Of a stretch of 64,000 nucleotides of DNA, positions 33,773-42,049 are shown piece after piece. The notes under the pieces are model-generated. The model saw nothing but the letters and a program-made list of their open reading frames with translations, searched no databases and was not told the origin of the DNA. Source of the stretch: Amycolatopsis benzoatilytica AK 16/65 (GTDB taxonomy: Bacteria; Actinomycetota; Actinomycetes; Mycobacteriales; Pseudonocardiaceae). The DNA is taken from contig NZ_KB912942.1 of assembly GCF_000383915.1 (NCBI RefSeq), positions 5,234,367 to 5,298,366 on the forward strand. The letters run 5' to 3'. The position numbers were made by a program, and so were the translations under genes. Each line of letters opens with the position of its first letter. Within the stretch, counting starts at the first letter, position 1.

Positions 33773-34090
33773 TCAGTCGCGGGGTTGCCGGAGGCCGTCC
33801 GAACGGGCTTTCACGGCAATGGACTGCAGGGCGGACAGGTGCTCGGCCAGGGTGTCGCGGCCGCTGTCGGTCAGGTTGAGCCAGGTGCGCGGCCGCTTGC
33901 CCACGTAGCCCTTGCGGACGTCGACGTAGTCGTTTCGGGAAAGGGTGGAGATCTGTTTGGACAGCGCGGAATCGGAGAGCTGCACCGAGTCGCGCACGAA
34001 CCCGAACTCCGCCCATTCCGCGGCGGAGAGCAGCGCCACGATCGCCAGTCTCGTCGGGTCCAACAGGAGCTGGTCGAGCTCGGCCACCAC
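33773..34090 (-). CDS. Winged-helix transcriptional regulator
   Basis: 105-residue single winged-helix protein of the HTH_27 (MarR/ArsR-like) type. LLLDPTRLAIVALLSAAEWAE is near residue 8, SDSALSKQISTLSRNDYVDV forms the recognition helix near 39, and KGYVGKRPRTWLNLTDSGR the wing. Its GTG directly follows the stop of the upstream membrane protein gene (TGAGTG), so the two are co-translated. Confidence 0.88.
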   Translation of the reverse strand: MVAELDQLLLDPTRLAIVALLSAAEWAEFGFVRDSVQLSDSALSKQISTLSRNDYVDVRKGYVGKRPRTWLNLTDSGRDTLAEHLSALQSIAVKARSDGLRQPRD

Positions 34091-34561
34091 TCAGTCCTTG
34101 TCTTGCCGGCGAAGCAGCCACAGCTGGAACCTGGGGCCGAGAAAGATGATATAGAGCCCGGCTAAGACGCCGTAGCAGATGGTGCCGTGCGGGATGTGGA
34201 GCAGCGGGATGGCAACGCCCGCGACGATCGACAGGCCCACGATAGGGGCGAGGCGCCACCCGGTGGGAGGCAGAGCCCGGCTCGACACCGCGACCGGCTG
34301 GCCGAGCAGGCTGCTTCCGATCCTGGTGCGCAGCAGGACGACCAGCAGCAATCCGACGGCCAGCACGACCCAGGTCAGCCAGGACCGCGTCGCGGGGAAC
34401 AGGTCGATGGCCACCGTGTAGCCGACCACGACCAGACCGGCGACGATCGAGTTCCACCGGCTGCCCAGCGCGGACGCGACCACCCGCTGCCTGCTCTCGT
34501 TTGCACTGCGCAGCGCCGCCGCCGCCTCTTCCGGCGTCGGCGTGTTCATCGGTTCGCTCAC
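34091..34561 (-). CDS. Membrane protein paired with a winged-helix regulator
   Basis: 156 residues. A soluble N-terminus (about 1-33) is followed by two pairs of hydrophobic helices (about 34-75 and 102-145) and a basic C-terminal tail. GTG at 34561 has AAGGAG 8 bp upstream. Pairs of this kind (small membrane protein plus HTH_27 regulator) are common in actinobacteria but have no assigned role. The AT-rich promoter has repeated motifs that may be the regulator's own operators. Confidence 0.8.
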   Translation of the reverse strand: MSEPMNTPTPEEAAAALRSANESRQRVVASALGSRWNSIVAGLVVVGYTVAIDLFPATRSWLTWVVLAVGLLLVVLLRTRIGSSLLGQPVAVSSRALPPTGWRLAPIVGLSIVAGVAIPLLHIPHGTICYGVLAGLYIIFLGPRFQLWLLRRQDKD

Positions 34562-34592
34562 AGCTGCCACTCCTTCGCGCCGGACGCCCCTC

Positions 34593-34653
34593 AGGCAAGT
34601 AGTTGCCTGATAAGAAAGTAACTTGTACTTTCCGCTTAGGCAAGTACGTTCCT
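34593..34653. promoter_or_regulatory. AT-rich promoter with repeated and palindromic motifs
   Basis: AGGCAAGTAGTTGCCT (34593-34608) and AGGCAAGTACGTTCCT (34638-34653) flank a palindrome AAAGTA-ACTTG-TACTTT (34615-34631). On the minus strand TTGCCT at 34645-34640 could be a -35 box with the palindrome covering the -10. It probably regulates the membrane protein/winged-helix pair. Confidence 0.45.
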
Positions 34654-34725
34654 GTGCGGCTGATCTTCCGCGTCGGCCGGCGGCCAGTGCCCGGGCAGCG
34701 CTTCGGGACGAGTCTCGGGCCGGAC

Positions 34726-35754
34726 TCACCTCCGGTCCCGCTGCGCGGGCATGGTCGCCACGAAGCCCGTGCTGCGCCCCAGATCGTCCAGCAGCCAGCC
34801 CATTCGCTTCACCGTCCGCAGAATCAGCGCGGAATCGAGCACCGACAGCGGAGCCAGGCCCTGTTCCAGGTGTTCCTGCATCCGCATCGACTCCTCGATC
34901 GACCGCATCCACGTCGTCACCAGAAGATTGGCCGGACCGGGCAGGCTCGCCACCTGGCGCAGCGCCGGGTTGGCGCGCAGCCGGTCCACGCAGGTGGACA
35001 CGTGCGCTACCGGGACCTGGCACCACCAGTTCACGACGATCGGCGACGGGGTGAGGCCCTGCGCGATCTCGCAGCGGAAGGTCAGCGCGTCCGCGCTGAG
35101 CAGGTGGCCGAGCTGACGGCGGACCGTCGACACCGGCCGCCCGGTGATGCGCGCCAGGTCTGCGGCGCTGCGACGGCCGTCTTCGCCGAGCGCGATGGTC
35201 AGCGGCGCGTACGGCTCCTTCCACGGTTCGACCGCGGCAGGCCGGCCACTGCCGGCTGGAGGCAGCTGAGACACCGCCTGCACCCGGGTCCGGTCCAGCG
35301 CGCCCACCCGCCACGAACTGCCTTCGACGTGCAGCCGAGACGCCAGGTGCGACCGGGTGTTGAGCACCCCGGGCAGGCTCGGAATCGCGTCCAGCAGCAG
35401 CGTGGACAGGTCGCGCATGCCAAGTCCGAACACGGTCAGCACCAGGCTGTACTCGCGCGAAGCCTCCTCGATGCTGGCGACTGACGGCCACGTGCGCAGT
35501 TCCCGGATCAGGTCCCGGACCTGGCCGCTGGCGCAGCGGATCTCCACATACGCGGCTTGGATCTGGGGCAGCGCCGAGACGTGCGGGTACGCGGTCACCC
35601 AGGCCGCGCCGCCCTCGCGCAGCCGTTCCCATCGCCGGGCGAGGGTGACCGGCGACGAGCTGAGCGCGTCGGCCAGGTGAGCCCAGCTGGCGCGGGGCCG
35701 CAGCTGCAGCGCGTGGATGAGCGAAAAATCCTCCTCTTCGAGGGTTTCGAGCAC
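34726..35754 (-). CDS. Lrp/AsnC family regulator with two AsnC-type HTHs
   Basis: 342 residues, about twice the usual Lrp length. The first HTH is near 8-60 (LIHALQLRPRASWAHLADAL), then a RAM-like ligand region, then a second HTH near 185-220 (LGEDGRRSAADLARITGRPV, TVRRQLGHLLSAD) and a second ligand region. GTG at 35754 with GGAG upstream is preferred. It is divergent from an M20 amidohydrolase/MHS transporter operon and likely controls it, responding to an amino acid or N-acyl amino acid. Confidence 0.88.
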   Translation of the reverse strand: MLETLEEEDFSLIHALQLRPRASWAHLADALSSSPVTLARRWERLREGGAAWVTAYPHVSALPQIQAAYVEIRCASGQVRDLIRELRTWPSVASIEEASREYSLVLTVFGLGMRDLSTLLLDAIPSLPGVLNTRSHLASRLHVEGSSWRVGALDRTRVQAVSQLPPAGSGRPAAVEPWKEPYAPLTIALGEDGRRSAADLARITGRPVSTVRRQLGHLLSADALTFRCEIAQGLTPSPIVVNWWCQVPVAHVSTCVDRLRANPALRQVASLPGPANLLVTTWMRSIEESMRMQEHLEQGLAPLSVLDSALILRTVKRMGWLLDDLGRSTGFVATMPAQRDRR

Positions 35755-35796
35755 GTTTTCTTCTCCAACCAGCTGATCAACAAGCGATTCCGGCGA

Positions 35797-35820
35797 TTTT
35801 AGCCCGAGATCAGCCCTAAA
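35797..35820. promoter_or_regulatory. Palindromic AT-rich site in the AsnC/M20 divergent region
   Basis: TTTTAG and CTAAA lie 13 bp apart in the 120-bp gap between the AsnC-type gene and the amidohydrolase gene. The AT-rich character and position suit an Lrp-type site. Confidence 0.35.
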
Positions 35821-35874
35821 TTCGCACACTCGACCACCAAGACGCCCGTTCCCCGACGAAGAGGAGCCGAGCCG

Positions 35875-37101
35875 GTGGACCTCCACGACGACGCCCGCAG
35901 CCAGCAGGACGATCTGGCCCAGTTGCGCCGCGAACTGCACCGCGAACCCGAGATCGGCCTGGACCTGCCCCGTACCCAGGAACGCGTGCTGCGCGAACTC
36001 GACGGGCTCGGGCTGGAGATCTCCACCGGAACCGGTACGACGTCGGTGACCGCGGTGCTTCGCGGCGAAGGCCCGGCGCGCGATTCCGCTCAGCCGCGCA
36101 CGGTCTTGTTGCGGGCAGACATGGACGCGCTTCCGGTCCAGGAGGCGACCGGGCTCGACTTCGCCGCCACCAACGGCGCGATGCACGCGTGCGGCCACGA
36201 TTTGCACACCACGTCGCTGATCGGCGCGGCTCGGCTGCTGCGCACTCACCGCGACCGGCTCAACGGCGACGTCGTGCTGATGTTCCAGCCCGGGGAAGAA
36301 GGTTGGGACGGCGCAGGAGTGATGCTGCAGGAAGGCGTGCTCGACGCCGCGGGCCAGCGGGCCGATGCCGCGTACGGACTGCACGTCTTCTCGGCGATGC
36401 TGCCCAGCGGCCAGTTCGCCAGCCGCCCCGGCACGCTGATGTCCGCCTCGCACAAGCTGCTCGTGACCGTGCACGGCGAAGGCGGCCACGGCTCGATGCC
36501 GCACCGCGCCAAGGACCCGATTTCCGCCGCCGCGGCGATGATCACCGCGCTGCAGACGATGATCACGCGACGGCTGGACATCTTTGACCCGGCAGTGCTG
36601 ACCGTCGGCGTGATTCGCGGTGGCACCAAACGCAATGTCATCCCGGCGACCGCGGAGTTCGAAGCCACCGTCCGCTGTTTCTCCGACGAGACGGCCGCTC
36701 TCCTCGACACGACGATCCGCGAGACGATCGACGGGGTCGCGCGGGCGAACGGCGTGACTGCCGACGTCACGTTCGAGAACGAATATCCCGTGACTGTCAC
36801 CGATGTCGACGAGACCGCGTTCGGCGCCGAGGTCGTCCGCGAAGCGATCGGCGAGGAGTTCTACACCGAGCTGCCGAACCCGGTGGCCGGCTCCGAAGAC
36901 TTCTCCCGCGTGCTCGCCGCGGTGCCCGGCACATTCCTCGGCCTCGGCGCACTGCTGCCTGGTCTCGACCCGCAGGCCGCGCCCAACAATCACAGCCCGT
37001 ACGCCGATTTCGACCCATCGGTGCTCTCCCGCGCCGCCACCGTCTACGCCGAGCTCGCTGTCCGCCGTCTCGACCGCTTCGCCGAAGGAGCCTCCCGATG
37101 A
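35875..37101 (+). CDS. M20D family amidohydrolase (hippurate hydrolase-like)
   Basis: Metal-dependent hydrolase of N-acyl amino acids or related amides; 408 residues, GTG start. Metal-site motifs are LLRADMDALPVQE near residue 80, HACGHDLHTTSLIGAA near 103, QPGEEGWDGAGVML near 140, GGHGSMPHRAKDP near 203 and NPVAGSEDFSRVL near 340. The stop overlaps the transporter ATG. Together they would import and hydrolyse a substrate sensed by the divergent AsnC-type regulator. Confidence 0.92.
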   Translation: MDLHDDARSQQDDLAQLRRELHREPEIGLDLPRTQERVLRELDGLGLEISTGTGTTSVTAVLRGEGPARDSAQPRTVLLRADMDALPVQEATGLDFAATNGAMHACGHDLHTTSLIGAARLLRTHRDRLNGDVVLMFQPGEEGWDGAGVMLQEGVLDAAGQRADAAYGLHVFSAMLPSGQFASRPGTLMSASHKLLVTVHGEGGHGSMPHRAKDPISAAAAMITALQTMITRRLDIFDPAVLTVGVIRGGTKRNVIPATAEFEATVRCFSDETAALLDTTIRETIDGVARANGVTADVTFENEYPVTVTDVDETAFGAEVVREAIGEEFYTELPNPVAGSEDFSRVLAAVPGTFLGLGALLPGLDPQAAPNNHSPYADFDPSVLSRAATVYAELAVRRLDRFAEGASR

Positions 37102-38411
37102 CCACAAACGTCATCCCGGACCGCCGCCGGACTCTGTTCGGACTCGGTGCCGGCAACGCGATGGAATGGTTCGACTGGAACATCTATGCCACCTTCGCGT
37201 CCTTCTTCGCTTCGCAGTTCTTCAACGCGCACAGCGCGGTTTCGGCGTTGCTGAGCACCCTCGCGGTCTTCGCGGTCGGCTTTGCCGCGCGACCGCTCGG
37301 CGGCCTGGTCTTCGGCTGGATCTCCGACCGCAAGGGCCGTCAGCTTTCGATGGCGCTGACCGTCGCGATAGCCGCCGGCGGCAGCCTGGTCATCGGGTTC
37401 TCCCCCACCTACGGCCAGATCGGCGTCGGCGCGTCGGTGATCCTGGTGGTGGCCCGGCTGGCGCAGGGTCTCGCGCACGGCGGGGAACTGCCTTCGGCGC
37501 AGACCTACATCGCCGAGGTCGCCCCGGCGTCCCGGCGCGGGCTGTGGTCGAGCCTGATCTACTTCTCCGGTACCTGCGGCGTGCTCGCCGGGACGCTGAT
37601 GGGCGCGGTGCTGTCCGGCGTGCTGACGCACGAGCAGATGCTCTCGTTCGGCTGGCGGATCCCGTTCGTGGTCGGCGGGATCTTCGGCTTGTACTCGCTC
37701 TACGTGCGGCTGCGGATGCGGGAAACCGGCGTGTTCCTGGCCGAGGCCGGCACCGCGAAGAAGGCGGAAAAGGGCCGGATCTGGCAGGCGATCAAGCAGA
37801 ACCCGAAGCTGCTCGCCCAGGTGGTCGGGCTGACTGTCGGGGCCACCGTGATCTACTACATGTGGGCCGTCGCCGCGCCGTCGTACGCGATCACGGTGCG
37901 CGGGGTGAACCCGACCGGCGCGCTGTGGGCGGGCGTGTTCGCGAACCTGGTCTTCCTGATCGCGTTGCCGCTGTGGGGGATGCTGTCCGACCGCATCGGC
38001 CGCAAACCGGTCCTGTTCCTCGCCACCGGCGGTCTGCTCGTACTGAGTTACCCGCTGAACGCGATGGTCGGACACGAGGCGTGGCAGCTGTTCCTGGCGA
38101 TGTCGATCGCACTGGTCTTCATGGCCGGCTTCTCGTCGGTCGGCCCTGCGGTGTACGCGGAGATCTTCCCGACCCGTATCCGGACTGTCGGCGTGGGCGT
38201 CCCGTACTCGATCGCAGTCGCGGCTTTCGGCGGCACGGCACCGTATCTGCAGACGCTGTTCGCCGAGCAGGGGCACCCGACGCTGTTCGTCGCCTACGGC
38301 ATGGTGCTGGCAGTGATCAGCACGGCGGTGATCTTCACGCTCCCGGAGACGCGCGGGGTGGACCTGCGCTCGGGTGCGAGCACACCTGCCGAAGAACGGG
38401 CTGCTGCCTGA
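37098..38411 (+). CDS. MFS transporter, metabolite:H+ symporter (MHS) family
   Basis: 437 residues with 12 hydrophobic segments. GNAMEWFDWNIYATFASFFA near residue 17 is the MHS signature, and GWISDRKGRQLSM near 75 is the MFS loop 2-3 motif. FPTRIRTVGVGVPYSI near 355 is also characteristic. Likely imports a carboxylate or N-acyl amino acid. Second gene of the M20 operon (ATGA overlap). Confidence 0.92.
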   Translation: MTTNVIPDRRRTLFGLGAGNAMEWFDWNIYATFASFFASQFFNAHSAVSALLSTLAVFAVGFAARPLGGLVFGWISDRKGRQLSMALTVAIAAGGSLVIGFSPTYGQIGVGASVILVVARLAQGLAHGGELPSAQTYIAEVAPASRRGLWSSLIYFSGTCGVLAGTLMGAVLSGVLTHEQMLSFGWRIPFVVGGIFGLYSLYVRLRMRETGVFLAEAGTAKKAEKGRIWQAIKQNPKLLAQVVGLTVGATVIYYMWAVAAPSYAITVRGVNPTGALWAGVFANLVFLIALPLWGMLSDRIGRKPVLFLATGGLLVLSYPLNAMVGHEAWQLFLAMSIALVFMAGFSSVGPAVYAEIFPTRIRTVGVGVPYSIAVAAFGGTAPYLQTLFAEQGHPTLFVAYGMVLAVISTAVIFTLPETRGVDLRSGASTPAEERAAA

Positions 38412-38414
38412 GCC

Positions 38415-38469
38415 GTCCGTGAAGGGCCCCTTGCCGGACTTGGATTCCGGCAAGGGGCCCTTCACGGAC
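38415..38469. repeat. Dispersed GTGAAGGG palindrome, copy 4 (perfect 24-bp arms)
   Basis: The left arm runs 38415-38438 and the right arm 38446-38469, perfect inverted copies around the loop CTTGGAT. The outer part is GTCCGTGAAGGGCCCCTT. The core is inverted relative to copy 3. It lies between the convergent MFS and hypothetical genes and may act as a terminator. Confidence 0.9.
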
Positions 38470-38508
38470 CTGCTCCTCGGCAGCGCAGGCAGCTGCCGGC
38501 CAGCCGAG

Positions 38509-38760
38509 TTAGTCGACCGCCCCCGACTGCCACCGCAGCGCCTCCCGCAACTGCCCGATCAGCGCCTCGTCGTCCTCCTCGCTCGGGTCCGCGCCGAGCG
38601 GCACCCACTGCTCGGCGACCAGCGTTCCGTCGGCGTAGCTGCTGATCAGGATGCCCTGATAAGACACCCCGGGGCTCTCGTCCACCCGGACGTGCCGGTG
38701 CTGCAGCCGCACGCCGACCCAGCGGCCGGGCCGCCGCGGGCAGTGGTCGGTCCCGTTCAT
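38509..38760 (-). CDS. Hypothetical protein, 83 residues
   Basis: Not recognised. From the ATG at 38760 (GGAG 4 bp upstream) it encodes a small soluble protein with a beta-rich middle (GVRLQHRHVRVDES, GILISSYADGTLVAEQWVPL) and an acidic helix (EEDDEALIGQLREALRW). A longer frame upstream is possible but lacks a good ribosome site. Confidence 0.6.
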   Translation of the reverse strand: MNGTDHCPRRPGRWVGVRLQHRHVRVDESPGVSYQGILISSYADGTLVAEQWVPLGADPSEEDDEALIGQLREALRWQSGAVD

Positions 38761-38875
38761 CGCGCTCCGCTCGCCCCTGTCCCCCGGCTGTTTGGTCGCG
38801 AACCGGGCCTCTGGAGTTACTCGCCGGTTGTTCCGGTTCCGTAACAGCACCCTCTCCCCCGGGCGGCCCGGCGTG

Positions 38876-38905
38876 TTGACAACCGGCTCGCCCGGCGGCG
38901 AGGCT
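38876..38905 (+). promoter_or_regulatory. Promoter of a leaderless TetR gene
   Basis: TTGACA (38876-38881), 18-bp spacer, GAGGCT (38900-38905). The ATG at 38912 falls at +1. Confidence 0.5.
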
Positions 38906-38911
38906 GGCCGG

Positions 38912-39514
38912 ATGAGCGGACCCCGGCGCCGGCTGGACCCCGCCGAGCGCCGGGCGGAAATCCTCGCCGCGGCCCGGCGGTGCTTCGGCGCGGGCAGCTA
39001 TTCCTCGGTGTCCACTTCGGACATCGCAGCCGCCGCCGGGGTGGCCCGGCCGCTGATCAACCACTACTTCGGCGGCAAGCGCGAGCTGTACCTGGAAGTG
39101 GTGCGGCAAATGACGATCGTGCCCGCCCCGGTCGTCGACGCGCTGCCGGACGGGCCGGTCCGGCTGCGCCTGGAAGTCGGCCTGGACCGGTGGATCGACA
39201 TCGCCGAACGCCACCGCGAAGCCTGGCTGACCGTGCTCGACGCGGCGCACGACCCGGAGGTCGAGCAGATCATGCTGGAGGCGGACGAGATCGCCGCCGA
39301 CCGGGTGCTCGCCGCCGCGCTGCTCCCGGCGGACGGGCATCCGCAGCTGCGCGCGATGATCCGCGCGTACGGCGGCATGCTGCGCGCCGCGTCGCGCGAA
39401 TGGCTCGTGCGCGGCGCGCTGGACCGGGACGAACTACGCACGTTCCTGGTGGAAACGCTGGTACAGCTGCTGGAGACCACCTATCCGGCAGTGGTCGCGC
39501 AGCGGACTTCCTGA
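38912..39514 (+). CDS. TetR family regulator
   Basis: 200 residues. The HTH is near 10-55 (AARRCFGAGSYSSVSTSDIA, GVARPLINHYFGGKRELYL) followed by an all-helical effector domain with HREAWLTVLDAAHDPEVEQI. The ATG at 38912 is supported by its position exactly at +1 of a TTGACA promoter. Divergent from the hypothetical gene. Target unknown. Confidence 0.9.
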   Translation: MSGPRRRLDPAERRAEILAAARRCFGAGSYSSVSTSDIAAAAGVARPLINHYFGGKRELYLEVVRQMTIVPAPVVDALPDGPVRLRLEVGLDRWIDIAERHREAWLTVLDAAHDPEVEQIMLEADEIAADRVLAAALLPADGHPQLRAMIRAYGGMLRAASREWLVRGALDRDELRTFLVETLVQLLETTYPAVVAQRTS

Positions 39515-39669
39515 ATACGGCGACCCCGCCGTCCCGGTGACCAGCAGGCTGGTGCCGACGAGGAAGCCCGCGAAGACGACCCACCAAGGCGCTTTCCGAC
39601 CAGCGGCACCGCAAAACCAGCGCCCCGGATCGGCCCGCTGAACGCCCCCGGTGAGCAACGACGGGTCCG

Positions 39670-40695
39670 CTAACGCTTCCCCTGGGCACGGCGGGCGTAC
39701 GCGGCCGGTGTGGTTCCGGTCCAGCGCTTGAACGCGTAGATGAAGCTCGATGCCTCGGCATAGCCCAGCCGCAGCGCGACATCGTCGACCGACAGCGCGC
39801 CGGTGTCCAGCAGTTCCTCGGCGAGCGTCTGCCGGACTTCGTCGAGCAGCTGCCGGTAGCCGGTGCCCGCCTCGGTCAGCCGGCGTCGCAGCGTCCGGGT
39901 GCTGAGGGTGAGCTGACGCGCGATCTCGTCCATCCCGGCGTCCGCGCCGCCGAGCCGCACCAGCCGCTCCCGCACCAGCTGCGGCACGCCGGACCGGGCA
40001 CGCCGACGGGCGACCAGCGCGTCGCATTGCGCGGCGCACAACGCCACGGTCTGCTCGTTCGCCTGCGGGAGCGGACGATTGAGCAGATCCGGCTCGAATG
40101 TCGCGCGGTGCTCGGCCGCGCCGAAAAACGGCACCGTCCCGAAGGCGGTCCGATAAGACTCCACATAGGACGAACCCTGGAAGGTGAATTCCAGTTGCCG
40201 CAGCGAGATCCCGGGCAGCAGGTCCTGCATCACGGTGTAGATCGCGGACAGGTCGCGCAGCACGAGGAACCGCGCGACGTCGGCGGGCACCCGGGAATCG
40301 TCGAGCACCAGGCCGAGGCCGGCGTCGCTCAGCTCGACGTGCGGAATGCAGAAGGTGAACGACAAGTCCAAGTAGCGCAAGGCGAACACCATCGCGTCGC
40401 GCATCGTCGGACTGCTGATGCAGGCGAACCCGAAGATCCCGAACGTCGTTACCCGGTACCGGCAGCCAAGACTCAGCGCGACGTCGTCGCCGGAACCGAC
40501 CGCCGACAGCAGCGCCCGCACGACAGCCAGTTCCTGGCGCGCGTCGAGCTGCCGGTCCGGCGCACGGAGTTCCGCGACCGGCACGCCCGGCAGCTCCGCT
40601 CCGCGCTCCGCGGCGAACTGGTGCATCAGCAGCACGCTCGCGGTGCCGCGCGGATAGTCCCAATCGCGGATCGAAGGCGCGGCCAGCTCGCTCAT
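39670..40695 (-). CDS. AraC family regulator (OruR/ArgR-like, Arabinose_bd type)
   Basis: 341 residues with an N-terminal ligand-binding domain (about 15-210, RVTTFGIFGFACISSPTMRDA near 82) and a C-terminal AraC double HTH (MDEIARQLTLSTRTLRRRLT near 257, DVALRLGYAEASSFIYAFKRW near 305). CATAAT (40708-40703) ends 8 nt before the ATG, so the transcript is nearly leaderless. Divergent from the DNA-glycosylase-like gene. Effector unknown. Confidence 0.92.
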   Translation of the reverse strand: MSELAAPSIRDWDYPRGTASVLLMHQFAAERGAELPGVPVAELRAPDRQLDARQELAVVRALLSAVGSGDDVALSLGCRYRVTTFGIFGFACISSPTMRDAMVFALRYLDLSFTFCIPHVELSDAGLGLVLDDSRVPADVARFLVLRDLSAIYTVMQDLLPGISLRQLEFTFQGSSYVESYRTAFGTVPFFGAAEHRATFEPDLLNRPLPQANEQTVALCAAQCDALVARRRARSGVPQLVRERLVRLGGADAGMDEIARQLTLSTRTLRRRLTEAGTGYRQLLDEVRQTLAEELLDTGALSVDDVALRLGYAEASSFIYAFKRWTGTTPAAYARRAQGKR

Positions 40696-40765
40696 GGCCG
40701 GAATTATGGATCAGGTCGCGGTCGCGGCGCCGCGCGAACGCGGAAAAACTGTCGGTGCTGCCGGT

Positions 40766-40771
40766 TAGGCT
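40766..40771 (+). promoter_or_regulatory. -10 box of a leaderless glycosylase-like gene
   Basis: TAGGCT ends 7 nt before the GTG at 40778, placing the start codon at +1. Confidence 0.5.
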
Positions 40772-40777
40772 CCCGCC

Positions 40778-41869
40778 GTGCGCCTTTCCCGCCGCGCCCT
40801 CAACCGCGCCACACTCGAGCGTCAGCTGCTGCTGAAGCCGGCCGAGATGCCGGTGCTCGACGCGGTCGCGCATCTCGCCGGGCTGCAGGCGCAGGCACCG
40901 TTCCCGCCGTATTACGCCTTGTGGTGCCGGTTGCGGGGATTCCAGCAAGAGGAGTTGTCCAGGCTGCTGCTGGACCGCAGCGTGGTGCGGATGGTGCTGA
41001 TGCGCGGCACCGTGCACCTGGTGCCCGCCGCGGACGCGCTCGCCTGGCGGCCGCTCGTGCAGATCGTGATGGACCGCGCCCTGACCGCGGTCAACCAGCA
41101 TCGCGAACCGCTGTCGAAGGTCGACCACGGGGCGGTCGCGAAGACCACCGCCGAGCTGTTGCGCGAACGGCCGCATTCGAGCGACCAGCTGGGCAAAGCG
41201 CTCGCCGAGCGGTACCCGGCGGCCCCGGCCGCGTCGCTGATGTTCCTGGCCCGCGCGGTGCTGCCGCTGGTGCAGATCCCGCCCCGCGGGGTGTGGGGCA
41301 AGGCCGGGCAGCCGACCTACCAGGTCGCCGACCACTGGCTGGAAGGCGTCGCCGCACCGGATCCTTCGCCGGCCGCCCTGGTCCGCCGCTATCTCGCCGC
41401 GTTCGGCCCGGCGACCGTCGCCGACGTCCAGACCTGGGCCGGCGTCACCAAGCTGGCCGAGGTCGTCGAGCGGATGGACCTGCGCACCTACACCGACCCG
41501 GACGGCCGCACGCTGTACGACCTGCCGGAGGCCACGCTGCCGGACGAGGACACGCCGGTGCCGCCTCTGCTGCTCGGCCCGTTCGACCAGACGATTCTGT
41601 CCTATGCCGACCGCACCCGGGTGGTCACCGACGAGCATCGCAAACGGGTGATCACGGTGAACGGGCTGGTCAAGGGCACGCTGCTGATCGACGGCCACGT
41701 ACGCGGGAGCTGGGAGACCAGCACCGCCCGGGGAGCGGCGAAGCTGGTGCTGACGCCGTTCGAACGACTCGCGAAGCGTGACGCTGCGGCGCTGGAGAAG
41801 GCTGGCCGGAATCTGCTGGCCTGGGCCGAACCGGAGAAGACCCACGAGGTGCGGCTGACGAGCGGGTGA
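40778..41869 (+). CDS. AlkZ-like HTH_42 (winged-helix DNA glycosylase superfamily) protein
   Basis: 363 residues of the HTH_42/AlkZ-YcaQ superfamily, whose characterised members excise bulky or crosslinking N-alkyl adducts from DNA. HLAGLQAQAP places Gln37 and Gln39 in a Q-x-Q motif; as I recall, Gln37 and Gln39 are the catalytic residues of AlkZ. MRGTVHLVPAADA near 75 and PLLLGPFDQTILSYADR near 265 are family features. No drug-biosynthesis genes adjoin it, so it is probably a general-repair paralogue rather than a self-resistance gene. Activity is inference. Confidence 0.85.
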   Translation: MRLSRRALNRATLERQLLLKPAEMPVLDAVAHLAGLQAQAPFPPYYALWCRLRGFQQEELSRLLLDRSVVRMVLMRGTVHLVPAADALAWRPLVQIVMDRALTAVNQHREPLSKVDHGAVAKTTAELLRERPHSSDQLGKALAERYPAAPAASLMFLARAVLPLVQIPPRGVWGKAGQPTYQVADHWLEGVAAPDPSPAALVRRYLAAFGPATVADVQTWAGVTKLAEVVERMDLRTYTDPDGRTLYDLPEATLPDEDTPVPPLLLGPFDQTILSYADRTRVVTDEHRKRVITVNGLVKGTLLIDGHVRGSWETSTARGAAKLVLTPFERLAKRDAAALEKAGRNLLAWAEPEKTHEVRLTSG

Positions 41870-42037
41870 AGGACGCGGACGGACTCCGGCGACCGCGCGA
41901 ACCGGCCGCACGGAGCCAGCAGGCACGACTGCCCCACGCAGCGGCGCGCCGCTGGATGAGCTGCGGCCGCCAGCCAGATGGCCGGAATTCTCGATCGGCT
42001 GGCCGTTCCTGACCTTCCCCGCCGCCGCCCGGCTGCG

Positions 42038-42043
42038 TAATTT
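42038..42043 (+). promoter_or_regulatory. -10 box of a leaderless monooxygenase gene
   Basis: TAATTT ends 7 nt before the ATG at 42050, which would be +1. There is no Shine-Dalgarno. Confidence 0.5.
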
Positions 42044-42049
42044 CAGGTC

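Noticed and set aside
33773..34561. Toxin-antitoxin system
   Set aside because: The membrane protein (156 residues, four helices) and HTH_27 regulator do not match a known toxin-antitoxin family, and the order and size give no specific support.
41870..42049. Coding or RNA gene between the glycosylase-like and monooxygenase genes
   Set aside because: The 180 bp show only the -10 box at 42038 and GC-rich sequence without a conserved structure.
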